Shown: positions 26,629 through 34,325 of the stretch, piece by piece
How positions within the stretch are numbered: the first letter of the stretch is position 1
How the letters are laid out: each line of letters opens with the position of its first letter
Source of the DNA: Actinophytocola xanthii
GTDB lineage: Bacteria; Actinomycetota; Actinomycetes; Mycobacteriales; Pseudonocardiaceae
Assembly (NCBI RefSeq): GCF_001921205.1
Contig: NZ_MSIE01000021.1
Span: forward strand, 57,385-121,384
Reading direction: 5' to 3'
DNA length: 64,000 nucleotides
Program-made: the position numbers and the translations under genes
Notes under the pieces: model-generated
What the model saw: the letters and a program-made list of their open reading frames with translations, nothing else
Told to the model about the DNA's origin: nothing
The model's database searches: none

Positions 26629-26803
26629 TTCGGGGCAGCTCGCCACCGACACTTCTCATCAGTGCGCACTTCCTTGCGGCACAAGGAAAGACGCTTGCCG
26701 TCAACGGTCACCATCTACCAGCGTCTTACACCCTTTTGTGTGGGTAAAGTGTGGGTCCGATCATGCTCGGCGGGGGTTCGCACGGGCGAGAGACAAGCTC
26801 GCC

Positions 26804-26868
26804 CCATGGTGCGATCCGCGCCTGCGGACTGTACTGGCCGTCCGAGTAGGGCGCGGATCGTGCCATGG
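26804..26868. repeat. Long inverted repeat, possible structured RNA or origin
   Basis: Arms 26804-26822 and 26850-26868 pair over 19 bp (17 Watson-Crick, 2 wobble), and the 27-nt loop holds a further CGGAC/GTCCG stem. A second hairpin follows 10 bp later. Its place at the non-coding left end of a rolling-circle AICE makes a single-strand origin, transfer locus or regulatory RNA possible; none can be proved here. Confidence 0.5.
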
Positions 26869-26878
26869 CCCCCAGGGT

Positions 26879-26899
26879 CCAGGGGCGGGGCGCCCCTGG
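26879..26899. repeat. Perfect 9-bp hairpin
   Basis: CCAGGGGCG (26879-26887) and CGCCCCTGG (26891-26899) with a GGG loop. It forms a pair with the inverted repeat just upstream. Confidence 0.55.
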
Positions 26900-27506
26900 T
26901 ACTACTCAGCTCAGCTTCGCGCCAGTCGCAATGCCCCCCGCAGGGGCGCGCGGTCAGCTTCGGTGGTCGCTCAGTGGAACCTGCCGCGCTCCGGTCCGGC
27001 GTTGGGTCGAGCCTGGCTTGCAACGTCGATCGAGCTGCGTCCTCGGCTGTTCCCTAGTACAGGTCGTCACGTAGCGCCAGGTCGGCGAGGTCAAGAGGGG
27101 CTGAGCCATCGCAGAGCGACGCCGCTAGGCGCTCTTGAGGTCGACGAGCTGGTGTTCGACGATCGAGGCCGAGGGAGCTTGACGTCTTTGCTTGCGGGTA
27201 ATGCGCCGCTGGTGGTGGCGCTGCCGTCGTGGGCTCGTGGGCCGCGCCGCGCTGGCCGGCCGGCGTGAGCGGAGCGGAAGCCGGCCGTGCCGCGTCGGAT
27301 GCGGGGCCACGTTGCCAACGCGACGGGCCGAGTGCGCCGCCGCCGGCGGCGCGCCTTGATCCCATAGAGCGAAATTCGGCAGCCGATGGCGAACCGCGCT
27401 CGTGGGCCGCCGTGTCACAGCACCTAGACACCCCTAGGACGAAGGTCGCCACGCTAGAGAGCCTGCTTGCTTAACCCGGCTGACGACGTCTGGCAAGCTA
27501 CGACGC

Positions 27507-28331
27507 GTGGCTGTGGATCTCGAGGAGTGGCTCCGTACCCGATGCAGCGGGTATGAGTTTGACATCAAGGGCGTGTTCCGCCGCGCTGGCTCACACGAAT
27601 GGCCTGTCGTTGCGCATACTGCCGAGGCTTTAGAAACTTCGCTCGCGGAAGGTGGGCACCTTCTCCCTCTTCCCAAAGAGCCCGCGGCGTTGGCAAATGT
27701 TCTCGAAGTTAGCATCGTTGACTTCGTTCTTGCAGCCGTAGCTGAGGAGGATGGCGCCGAGGGTCAGCGGGGAACGGAACGCGGCTATCCTGATATCGAG
27801 ATCTCGGGATCAAAATTTGGCGGCGGATTTCATGCGGTTGACGTGAAAGTAGCACGTCGTAAAATTAACAAAAACGGAGCACCTAGTGGCCAAACTCAAA
27901 GTCGCATAACACTGTATACCGGAAATACGTACTTTCGGTATCCAACGTTGAAATGGCCGGGCACATTTCGCCCGTTCAACGAATACAAGTCACATCTGGA
28001 CATCATCGGCATCTATACGCTCGACGAGCAATCGGCGGCGAGAGTAGTCGACCTCGAGTTGATCGTACAACCGCCTTGGAAGATTGCTAGCAAAAAGCGC
28101 TCATCCACCACCCGCGAGTACCTGGGCGCCGTCATGGGCATCACCGATCTCAGAGAGGGACGAGGCGAGTTCGACACACCCGAGGAGTTTTACACCTACT
28201 GGCGGAAGTACAAGTTCAAGATCGGAGACGTAGTACAGAAGCAGTTGGACAAGCTGCTTCAGGCACACGACCCGGCTACTCAGCTCACGCTCATGAACGT
28301 GGATCGGGCGTCCGAAGACGACCATCCATGA
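27507..28331 (+). CDS. EcoRV-fold type II restriction endonuclease
   Basis: 274 residues (EcoRV has 245). The catalytic triad aligns with EcoRV in exact spacing: PD at 95-96 and D112-x-K114 in AVDVKVARR, compared with Asp74, Asp90 and Lys92 of EcoRV. The C-terminus EGRGEFDTPEEFYTYWRKY closely follows EcoRV's EGKGIFDSEDEFLDYWRNY, and FRPFNEYKSHLDIIGIYT matches YPFDQYIAHWIIGYVYT. The segment where EcoRV has its DNA-reading loop is different, so the site need not be GATATC. Methyltransferase and Vsr genes follow directly. GC is well below that of the host genes, a sign of transfer. Confidence 0.85.
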   Translation: MAVDLEEWLRTRCSGYEFDIKGVFRRAGSHEWPVVAHTAEALETSLAEGGHLLPLPKEPAALANVLEVSIVDFVLAAVAEEDGAEGQRGTERGYPDIEISGSKFGGGFHAVDVKVARRKINKNGAPSGQTQSRITLYTGNTYFRYPTLKWPGTFRPFNEYKSHLDIIGIYTLDEQSAARVVDLELIVQPPWKIASKKRSSTTREYLGAVMGITDLREGRGEFDTPEEFYTYWRKYKFKIGDVVQKQLDKLLQAHDPATQLTLMNVDRASEDDHP

Positions 28332-28392
28332 TGTGACCTCGCGCACATCGTGTCGTCGACCGCTTGTCGGTGCAGTGTGGCATGCTTCGGTC

Positions 28393-29454
28393 GTGGTGGC
28401 CAGCAAGGGACTAGCGATCTCCCTCTTCTCAGGTGCAGGCGGGCTCGACCTGGGCGCAGAGCGCGCTGGGTACACAGTCGTAGCGGCAGTCGAACGTGAC
28501 AAGGATGCGGCTGCCACTATGGAGAAGAACTTTCATGGCTTGGCGTCGCCTGTCATTCGCGAAGATATACTCCATGTAACCTCTCGCGCTATCAAGAGCG
28601 CTGCCAAGCTGGGCCGAGGTCGTCCAGACCTCCTCATCGGCGGTCCACCCTGTACCCCCTTCAGCAAGAGTGGCTTCTGGTTGGACTGGAAACGCGCTGG
28701 CCTGGATCCTGATGCATCGCTGTTGCAGGCTTACACCAGAGTGCTCGCGGAGACTCGACCCCGCGCATTCGTTTTGGAAAACGTGTACGCACTGACCTAC
28801 AATAATCGAGCATCGAGGCCTGCGTACGAACGATTGTTGCGTGAGATAGACGAGGCTGGTTATACGTTCTCGTCAAAGGTGCTTAACGCGGCTGACTACG
28901 GCGTGCCACAAGCGAGACCACGTCTGTTCGTCATAGGGGTGCCAAAAGGGAAGAAGCTACCTCTGCATCCCGATGCGACACATGGCGGCAACTGGGAGCG
29001 ACGTACGACGGGTAATTCTGGACGTCCTCACGTTACAGCAGGAGAAGCCCTAAAGGATCTTGTTACAGAATCAGAACCCGAGGAAGTCGTCCGCGGTCAG
29101 TACGCCCACCTTCTTCCTGGTATTCCACCAGGCGATAACTACCTGCATTACACGGCAGAACGAGGCCACCCGGACCCAGTATTTCGTTGGCGAAGTCGAT
29201 ATTGGAGCTTTCTCCTAAAACTGAGTCCCGATAAGCCATCTCCAACAATTCAAGCTCAACCTGGTCCGAATATCGGACCGTTTCATTGGGAGAATCGTAG
29301 GCTTCGGGTGCCTGAAATGAAGGCGCTATTTACCTTTCCCTCTGAGTTCGATTTCGTCGGGAGCCGCGCCAGTATTCAAGCTCAACTTGGAAATTCGGTT
29401 CCTCCGCTGCTTGCCGAGAAGGTCATCGAGGCGGTCGCGGATCAGGTGTCGTAG
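28393..29454 (+). CDS. C5-cytosine DNA methyltransferase
   Basis: About 353 residues from GTG 28393; an earlier GTG at 28333 would add 20 residues without family likeness. The motifs run in order: I (AISLFSGAGGLDLG), IV (IGGPPCTPFSKSG with catalytic Cys), VI (FVLENVYAL), VIII (QARPRLFVIGV) and X (QLGNSVPPLLAEKV). The target-recognition region lies between VIII and X. It methylates cytosine C5 and should protect host DNA from the neighbouring nuclease. The EcoRV system itself uses an N6-adenine enzyme, so this is a mixed pairing. Confidence 0.9.
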   Translation: MVASKGLAISLFSGAGGLDLGAERAGYTVVAAVERDKDAAATMEKNFHGLASPVIREDILHVTSRAIKSAAKLGRGRPDLLIGGPPCTPFSKSGFWLDWKRAGLDPDASLLQAYTRVLAETRPRAFVLENVYALTYNNRASRPAYERLLREIDEAGYTFSSKVLNAADYGVPQARPRLFVIGVPKGKKLPLHPDATHGGNWERRTTGNSGRPHVTAGEALKDLVTESEPEEVVRGQYAHLLPGIPPGDNYLHYTAERGHPDPVFRWRSRYWSFLLKLSPDKPSPTIQAQPGPNIGPFHWENRRLRVPEMKALFTFPSEFDFVGSRASIQAQLGNSVPPLLAEKVIEAVADQVS

Positions 29455-29492
29455 CTAGCATCCTCGTTGCCGCAGTTCGCTACGCTCATGCC

Positions 29493-30020
29493 GTGGCAAG
29501 AGCTCCTTTAGCGTCGAGTCAAGCTGCCCGCCGGGTCATGCAGGGCAACCGGAGTCGGGACACCCGCCCTGAACTCGCTCTGCGCCGAGCCCTCCATGCC
29601 CTGGGTTTGCGCTACCGGGTATGTACGAGACCGCTACCGAACGTGCGACGGACAGCCGATGTGGTGTTTCCTTCCGCGCGGGTCGCGGTGGAGGTTCGAG
29701 GCTGCTTCTGGCATGGTTGTGTTGATCACTACAAGCAACCGCGCACGAATAGTGGCTACTGGGCGAACAAGATCCAACAGAACCTTCGCCGAGACGAAGA
29801 CCTCGCACGGACGCTGCAAGATGCCGGATGGGCATTGGAGGTCGTTTGGGAGCATGAAGATGCAACTACCGCCGCGGTTCGGGTAGCGGCCATCGTTCAC
29901 GAACGACGAATTGCGGCCCGCCGAGTCAGCTCGACCAGAAACCAACCGGGCAAGGCGCCACGCTCCGGAACCGAGACGTCGGCCAACGGTCTCCATGAGC
30001 GCGAGCGGCCATCGATGTAG
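29493..30020 (+). CDS. vsr: Vsr-type very-short-patch mismatch endonuclease
   Basis: 175 residues from GTG 29493. The core matches Vsr: MQGNRSRDTRPELALRRALH, then ADVVFPSARVAVEVRGCFWH and GCVDHYKQP, and WANKIQQNLRRD. Vsr nicks beside T in T:G mismatches made when 5-methylcytosine deaminates, so it belongs with a C5-methyltransferase, as here. The last 35 residues are Arg/Ser-rich and outside the usual fold. It follows the methyltransferase by 38 bp. Confidence 0.9.
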   Translation: MARAPLASSQAARRVMQGNRSRDTRPELALRRALHALGLRYRVCTRPLPNVRRTADVVFPSARVAVEVRGCFWHGCVDHYKQPRTNSGYWANKIQQNLRRDEDLARTLQDAGWALEVVWEHEDATTAAVRVAAIVHERRIAARRVSSTRNQPGKAPRSGTETSANGLHERERPSM

Positions 30021-30075
30021 TTGCCACAGTCACACCGGCTTTAGCTTCTGTCGCACCCGAGGAGGGGTCCTCGAC

Positions 30076-30873
30076 GTGTTGTTAGCTGAGTTGCAAGAAG
30101 AGTTGATAATACCTCGTAAGATCAAGTTATCACACCAGGTGTGGATTGCTGCTGCTATTCTAGGGTTCTTACGCACTGCCATCAACGACGAGTATCGCAG
30201 GACCGAACGCGACCGTGGGCGTGCCAACAATATTATGAATGATCTCCAGGGCGCACTGGGAGAACTGGTGGGCCTGGAACTGCTGGAACGGTCCGGCCTT
30301 TGGCGAAGCACTGCCGGACTACTTGACCTGTACGGATCGGTCAATGGACCAGATTTAGTCACCAACACGACACCTCCGACTATGCTTGATGTCAAGTGTC
30401 ATTTCGATGAACCGCGAAAGCGTCTATTTCTTATCAACGAGCGAGCCCGTCGCCGGAGCATCAGTCGCGGTGTCGTGGCTTTTCTACCTATCGCTACCGC
30501 CTCGCTGCACCGAAATGCCTACCTGGGCTCGCTAATTCCGATCGAACAATTGGAGGAGTGGGAACTAAAGGAAGTTGGAAGATATGGCGATGCATCGCGA
30601 CAAATAACACTGGTCGACCTGGATCGGCGGTTTCTCGGCAACCATAATGTCGAGTGGCGAACCGAAAATCGCGTTGAGCAATGGGGGGCCTCAGATCGTC
30701 AAGAGAGCTACGCTTTCTCGATTAGAAGAACTTGTCGGATCTTCGATCCTTCCCCAGCTGAGGCAGGATGGGTTCCGCATGGAGAACCTAGCACCCACTG
30801 CAGCCCGACAAGCGCTGTTAAACTTGCTGCCCCAAACGCTGCGCTCCGAACTTCAGTGCTTATGAATAGCTGA
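30076..30873 (+). CDS. Putative PD-(D/E)xK nuclease-fold protein of the R-M cargo
   Basis: 265 residues from GTG 30076 with GAGGAGGGG nine bases upstream. A helical N-terminus leads to a nuclease-like core: Glu63 (GALGELVGLELLE), Asp93 (NGPDLV) and Asp105-x-Lys107 (MLDVKCHF). It uses Leu TTA codons, rare in such GC-rich genomes. It could be a second restriction enzyme or an accessory nuclease. The frame after about 30690 looks less natural than the overlapping frame 30647-30865, so a frameshift at the six-G run near 30685 is possible. Confidence 0.6.
   Translation: MLLAELQEELIIPRKIKLSHQVWIAAAILGFLRTAINDEYRRTERDRGRANNIMNDLQGALGELVGLELLERSGLWRSTAGLLDLYGSVNGPDLVTNTTPPTMLDVKCHFDEPRKRLFLINERARRRSISRGVVAFLPIATASLHRNAYLGSLIPIEQLEEWELKEVGRYGDASRQITLVDLDRRFLGNHNVEWRTENRVEQWGASDRQESYAFSIRRTCRIFDPSPAEAGWVPHGEPSTHCSPTSAVKLAAPNAALRTSVLMNS
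30647..30865 (+). CDS. Possible overlapping small gene or displaced C-terminus
   Basis: 72 residues in another frame within the end of the PD-(D/E)xK gene. Its latter part (RLEELVGSSILPQLRQDGFR, then NLAPTAARQALLNLLPQ) reads as a regular helical protein. Either it is a separate overlapping gene or it is the true C-terminus of the upstream protein reached by a frameshift at the G run near 30685. Confidence 0.35.
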   Translation: MSSGEPKIALSNGGPQIVKRATLSRLEELVGSSILPQLRQDGFRMENLAPTAARQALLNLLPQTLRSELQCL

Positions 30874-30895
30874 CGCATCGTTCCGTTCCGGCTAC

Positions 30896-31597
30896 TCACT
30901 GATACAATAGCGAGCCAAGCAAGGAAATCGACGTTGTGATAGCAGTTGGCCCATCATTGGATATCAGTGCCAGCTTACTCGGCTTATTGGCATAATAGAT
31001 CGCGGGAACTTGGGCTTTGCGCGCTGCTTGCACGTCGGTGACAGAATCGCCAACGAATATGCATCTGGTCGACTGAATGCCGAGTTGTACCAATGCTTGG
31101 TTCACGAGAAATGGATTTGGCTTGAGTAGATCGACGTCGGCACTGCTTCGCGCGGAGACAACGTCGATAACTGAACCAAGGTTGTGGATGTCAAGATAGG
31201 CAGCCACGGCGTGCTCGGAGTTGTTGCTGACAACTGCGATCGATCGACCACTCTGTTTCCAGCCGTAAATTAGATCGTTGCTGCCCGGCGTCGGCTTAGC
31301 GCTTTGAATCGCGTTCGCTTCAAGCCCTCGAAACGCAGCTTCGACATAACGAGCTTCTGCTTCACCAAGAGTGGCTGCGTGAAAAAGCACGGCGAACGGG
31401 TCAACTGCACCCTTCACTGCAGCCGGGAGATCGACGTGCCCACCTTGAACAAGTACGTCACGTAGTTGTTCGGCGATGACGTGGGCCGGGAATCCCGCGA
31501 AGACCGAGCAGACGGGTCCGTCAAAGTCGAGAAGCATTGCTTCGGTCCCTACGAGAATTCGCCGCAGTGTTTCGGGATCATCGATCGGTGGGATCAT
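30896..31597 (-). CDS. HAD-superfamily phosphatase-like protein
   Basis: 233 residues. HAD motif I is MLLDFDGPVCSVF (D-x-D with the second Asp followed by Gly), motif II is IAVVSNNSE, the motif III Lys is in DLLKPNPFLV and motif IV is CIFVGDSVTDVQAA. This is a full HAD hydrolase set, of phosphoglycolate-phosphatase type. Its start overlaps the GntR stop (ATGA), so the two are coupled. Several AICEs keep a small hydrolase next to the GntR repressor (pSAM2 has a NUDIX protein, Pif, in this role); a similar role here is inferred. Confidence 0.8.
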   Translation of the reverse strand: MIPPIDDPETLRRILVGTEAMLLDFDGPVCSVFAGFPAHVIAEQLRDVLVQGGHVDLPAAVKGAVDPFAVLFHAATLGEAEARYVEAAFRGLEANAIQSAKPTPGSNDLIYGWKQSGRSIAVVSNNSEHAVAAYLDIHNLGSVIDVVSARSSADVDLLKPNPFLVNQALVQLGIQSTRCIFVGDSVTDVQAARKAQVPAIYYANKPSKLALISNDGPTAITTSISLLGSLLYQ

Positions 31598-32436
31598 GGG
31601 ATGAACTCCGTGGAGACGGTGTTCCACATGCTGTCGAACCAGGTGCGGGCTTGGTCGACGTATTGGGAGCCGGTGGAGGTGTCGTCGTCGTTGGCGGAGT
31701 GGTGGAAGAGGATGGCGTCTTTGCCCATGAGGTCGTAGACGGTGTGGGGTTCGTCGCCGAGGGTGAGGACGTGTTCGCGGACGGGGTAGAAGCCGAAGAA
31801 GGCTTCTTCGTTGTTGACGATGTAGAGCTTGAACAGGGGGGCGGCGTGGTGGACGTGGACCTCTGCGGTGGCTTCGTCGACCAGGCCGAGGCTGCCCAGT
31901 TCGTTCACGGTGTCGGTGATGGCGCCGACGTAGCGGTGCATGATCTTGGTGGCGCGGGCGCGGAACTGAGGGCTGTCGCTGAGGTCGTCGGCTCGACAGG
32001 GGATCGCTAGCGGTGCGGTGGTGTCGGGTACGAGGATCCGAACCCTGATCGACTTGGGGCGGAGTCGGCCGATGCGGATCTTGTCCAGGGGTTCCTGCAT
32101 GGCGCCGTGCAGGGTCTCGCCGGAGAAGCCGGCGAAGTCGATGGTCACGTCCTCGGCTTGGAACGCACGTTCGATGTGGGGGCGGAGCCCGACCGGGCGT
32201 TCGGTGCGTTCGCGGACGAACACGCCGCTGCCCTGCCTGGAGACGATCAGGCCCTCTTCGCGGAGTTCGCGGAGGGCGTTCTGCACCGTCATGGGCGCGA
32301 CGTTGTAGGTCTTGGCCAGCTCGGTACGGGATGGCAGCTTGTCCCCGGGCGTGAACTTCTTGGTCAGGATCGCGGCGCGCAGGGCGTTCGCGACCTGCAC
32401 GTACGGCGGTCGCGGGTCGTCCGGGTCCAGTGCCAT
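31594..32436 (-). CDS. GntR-family regulator (KorSA-like)
   Basis: 280 residues from ATG 32436 (GGAGGACGGAG upstream; GTG 32454 is an alternative). The winged helix-turn-helix is at about 10-75 (YVQVANALRAAILTKKFTPG, LPSRTELAKTYNVAPMTV), and the rest is an effector-like domain. In pSAM2 the GntR protein KorSA represses the pra activator. Here it diverges from a Pra-like gene, and the shared upstream region is packed with CTAG repeats, its likely operators. Confidence 0.85.
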   Translation of the reverse strand: MALDPDDPRPPYVQVANALRAAILTKKFTPGDKLPSRTELAKTYNVAPMTVQNALRELREEGLIVSRQGSGVFVRERTERPVGLRPHIERAFQAEDVTIDFAGFSGETLHGAMQEPLDKIRIGRLRPKSIRVRILVPDTTAPLAIPCRADDLSDSPQFRARATKIMHRYVGAITDTVNELGSLGLVDEATAEVHVHHAAPLFKLYIVNNEEAFFGFYPVREHVLTLGDEPHTVYDLMGKDAILFHHSANDDDTSTGSQYVDQARTWFDSMWNTVSTEFIP

Positions 32437-32488
32437 CGCCACTCCGTCCTCCACCTTTGTTGTCCTCTTGCATCGTATCGATGGCTGT

Positions 32489-32586
32489 CTAGGTGGGCTA
32501 GAGAGCTAGACACGCTAGCGTCTTCCTTGACTTGTCTAGCCAGGCTGACTTACTCTCTACCTGTACAGGTCAGCTAGACCGGCTAG
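32489..32586. promoter_or_regulatory. CTAG-repeat operator region between GntR and Pra-like genes
   Basis: Seven CTAG tetramers (starting at 32489, 32498, 32506, 32515, 32536, 32574 and 32583) lie within 98 bp. Most are in a (A/G)GCTAGA or GTCTAG context, forming inverted and direct half-sites; a TGTACA palindrome lies near 32562. CTAG is rare in high-GC actinobacterial DNA, so the cluster is very unlikely by chance. It is the probable binding array of the GntR repressor controlling both divergent genes. Confidence 0.75.
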
Positions 32587-32608
32587 CCCGGTGTTGGGAG
32601 ACGGTTCG

Positions 32609-33028
32609 ATGCCACTCATTCCGACGCGGTTCGCTGTCGAGTTCGGGGAGGTGTTCCCGTTCGGCGCGTTCGTCCTCGGTGTGGAGCCCTCCATGGCGTT
32701 CTCGGCCGATCCGTCCGCGGTGAAGCAGCAGGAGCGGGACAAGGAGACCGGTCAGCTCGTGTGGATCGTGCGCGCGCTGGACGCCAACGAGGAAGCAGCG
32801 CGGTTCGGGGCCGAGTTCAAGGTCAAGATCTCCGCCGACCACCAGCCGGTGCCGCCGGAGAAGATCCCGGGGTTCCCGTTCGCGCCGGTCGAGTTCGACG
32901 GGCTCACCATCACCCCGTACGCGAACAACAAGGGCCGGATCGCGCACAGCTTCCGCGCCAAGGGGATGCAGGCGCCTGGAGGGGCTCGCGGCGGCCGGGC
33001 GGCAGCGCGTGAGCAGAAGGCGGCGTGA
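32609..33028 (+). CDS. Pra-like activator of AICE replication, integration and excision
   Basis: 139 residues. The pattern (FAVEFGEVFPFGAFVLGVEP, VKISADHQPVPPE, FAPVEFDGLTITPYANN) matches the family described for Pra of pSAM2 and relatives. Pra switches on rep, xis and int expression. It is the first gene rightward from the CTAG operator region, consistent with repression by the GntR protein. The C-terminus is Arg/Gly/Ala-rich. Confidence 0.72.
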   Translation: MPLIPTRFAVEFGEVFPFGAFVLGVEPSMAFSADPSAVKQQERDKETGQLVWIVRALDANEEAARFGAEFKVKISADHQPVPPEKIPGFPFAPVEFDGLTITPYANNKGRIAHSFRAKGMQAPGGARGGRAAAREQKAA

Positions 33029-33315
33029 GTCTGATGCGGGCGTCTCGGGAAGCGGTCGCCCGCTGGAACACCGCCTACGCAGAACAGACAGCCGCTCTGT
33101 TCGCGGCTATGCGTGCGCGAGCCACGGATCTAGAGGCGATACGTCGTCTGGCTGTGGCTTACCACGAGGTCGCGAGCGCTTGGCGTGGGCTGGCCGGTGA
33201 GCTGGCCATACCGCTGTGGGCACGTCACGCAGCGGCGGTCGCCGCTGAGGAGTTCGACCGACGGGCGGGCGTGGAGTTCGCCCGGCTCAACACACCACCA
33301 CGCAAGGAGTCATGA
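33025..33315 (+). CDS. Hypothetical AICE protein
   Basis: 96 residues from GTG 33025, overlapping the Pra-like stop by 4 bp. It is predicted to be helical (AVARWNTAYAEQTAALFAAM, LAVAYHEVASAWRGL). No family is recognised. Part of the same operon. Confidence 0.6.
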   Translation: MSLMRASREAVARWNTAYAEQTAALFAAMRARATDLEAIRRLAVAYHEVASAWRGLAGELAIPLWARHAAAVAAEEFDRRAGVEFARLNTPPRKES

Positions 33316-33614
33316 CCGTGGGTTTCAACGTGACGTGCTCACCAGGACGGGAGGCGGCTGCGGCGTTCATGCGGGTCACGCCCCTATTGCCGGCGTTGGT
33401 GATCTACATGGACCCGGTGAACCTGGCCATTCAGCTCCCGCCGTTCCCGGGCGGTGACCAGGTGCTGGCCAAGTTCTGCCGCGAGCTGGCTCGGGAAGCC
33501 GGCAAGCTCGCCGCCGAGATCGACCCTGATGGGGAACCGGCACCGCCCGAGGACGCGACACCTGAGCCGATCCTGATGCGCGACGAGTTCGGCGACTCCG
33601 GAGCGGGCAACTGA
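33312..33614 (+). CDS. Hypothetical AICE protein
   Basis: 100 residues from ATG 33312, overlapping the previous stop (ATGA). There is an alpha/beta N-terminal half (MRVTPLLPALVIYMDPVNLA) and an acidic proline-rich tail. No family is recognised. Translational coupling supports that it is real. Confidence 0.6.
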   Translation: MTVGFNVTCSPGREAAAAFMRVTPLLPALVIYMDPVNLAIQLPPFPGGDQVLAKFCRELAREAGKLAAEIDPDGEPAPPEDATPEPILMRDEFGDSGAGN

Positions 33615-33705
33615 GCCGGCGCGGGGCGGGCATCCCCGATGGCAATCCCGCCATGTCCGCTCCGCGCCACCCATCCCATCGACCTTGCGGAGAGGAGGAA
33701 ATGGA

Positions 33706-33972
33706 GTGTCGAACAGGTCATGGGCCGGCGACGGACGTAGCCCGGTGATGAACTTGCACGACGAGCTGTGGGCGCGACGTCCAGGAGCCGACGCGGGGTT
33801 GACCGACCTCATCGCCTACCACCGGCGGTGCGCGAAGGCCTACGACGACATGGCTACCGCCGACCCCGGACATCGTCACGAGGCGATGGCGTGGGCGCGG
33901 ATCGAACGGCGGCAAGCCCAGACGATCGAGAACGATCTGATCGACCTGCTGGAGACCTACACCAGCCGATAA
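33706..33972 (+). CDS. Hypothetical AICE protein
   Basis: 88 residues from GTG 33706, preceded by a strong AGAGGAGG; ATG 33748 is a later option. From MNLHDELWARRPGADAG onward it is helical with DLIAYHRRCAKAYDDMATA. Function unknown. A 155-bp gap with no gene follows. Confidence 0.55.
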   Translation: MSNRSWAGDGRSPVMNLHDELWARRPGADAGLTDLIAYHRRCAKAYDDMATADPGHRHEAMAWARIERRQAQTIENDLIDLLETYTSR

Positions 33973-34127
33973 CAATAGGTCCTGTTTAGACAGATGAACG
34001 CACGCTGGGTCGTGTGGCGATGCCGCACGTCTTCGTTGTGCTGCAACAAGTGCGTAGGCGCAGAAGCGGATTCCTGGCTACCAACCTTTCTCCGCTCCTG
34101 CGCTGTCCACCCAACTCGGAGTAGACA

Positions 34128-34325
34128 ATGGACAGGCTAGAGCCCTCCGACCCTGCTGCGCCAGAGGCAAATCACTCCCCTTCTTCTCAACCCGGCTCCT
34201 GCACCGGGCGCTCGCGGTGTGCACGGTGCCGGCGGTTCGCTCGACTCCTGGCGGGGGAAACCCGCTGCGCCCGGTGTGCCGGCCTGCTGCCGCTGGTCTT
34301 CGCCCCCGCCGGGGGTGACCGGTGA
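34128..34325 (+). CDS. Small zinc-ribbon-like AICE protein
   Basis: 65 residues. Two CxxC pairs (RCARCRR and RCARCAG, 15-16 residues apart) suggest one bound zinc. It overlaps the transfer gene start by 4 bp, so it is coupled to it. Role unknown. Confidence 0.5.
   Translation: MDRLEPSDPAAPEANHSPSSQPGSCTGRSRCARCRRFARLLAGETRCARCAGLLPLVFAPAGGDR

Larger units (their letters stand above)
26629..27506. other. Left-end non-coding region of the AICE
   Basis: About 880 bp with no gene I can support. It contains a 22-bp copy (26734-26755) of the sequence at 39595-39616 near the right end, a long inverted repeat at 26804-26868, a hairpin at 26879-26899, and a very GC-rich stretch around 27240-27350 with CCGGCC-type palindromes. 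Open frames here are low-complexity Arg/Pro/Ala and look like chance. Confidence 0.55.

Noticed and set aside
27054..27452. Minus-strand open frame in the AICE left end
   Set aside because: Low-complexity Ala/Pro/Arg, no ribosome-binding site, overlapped by several equal frames.
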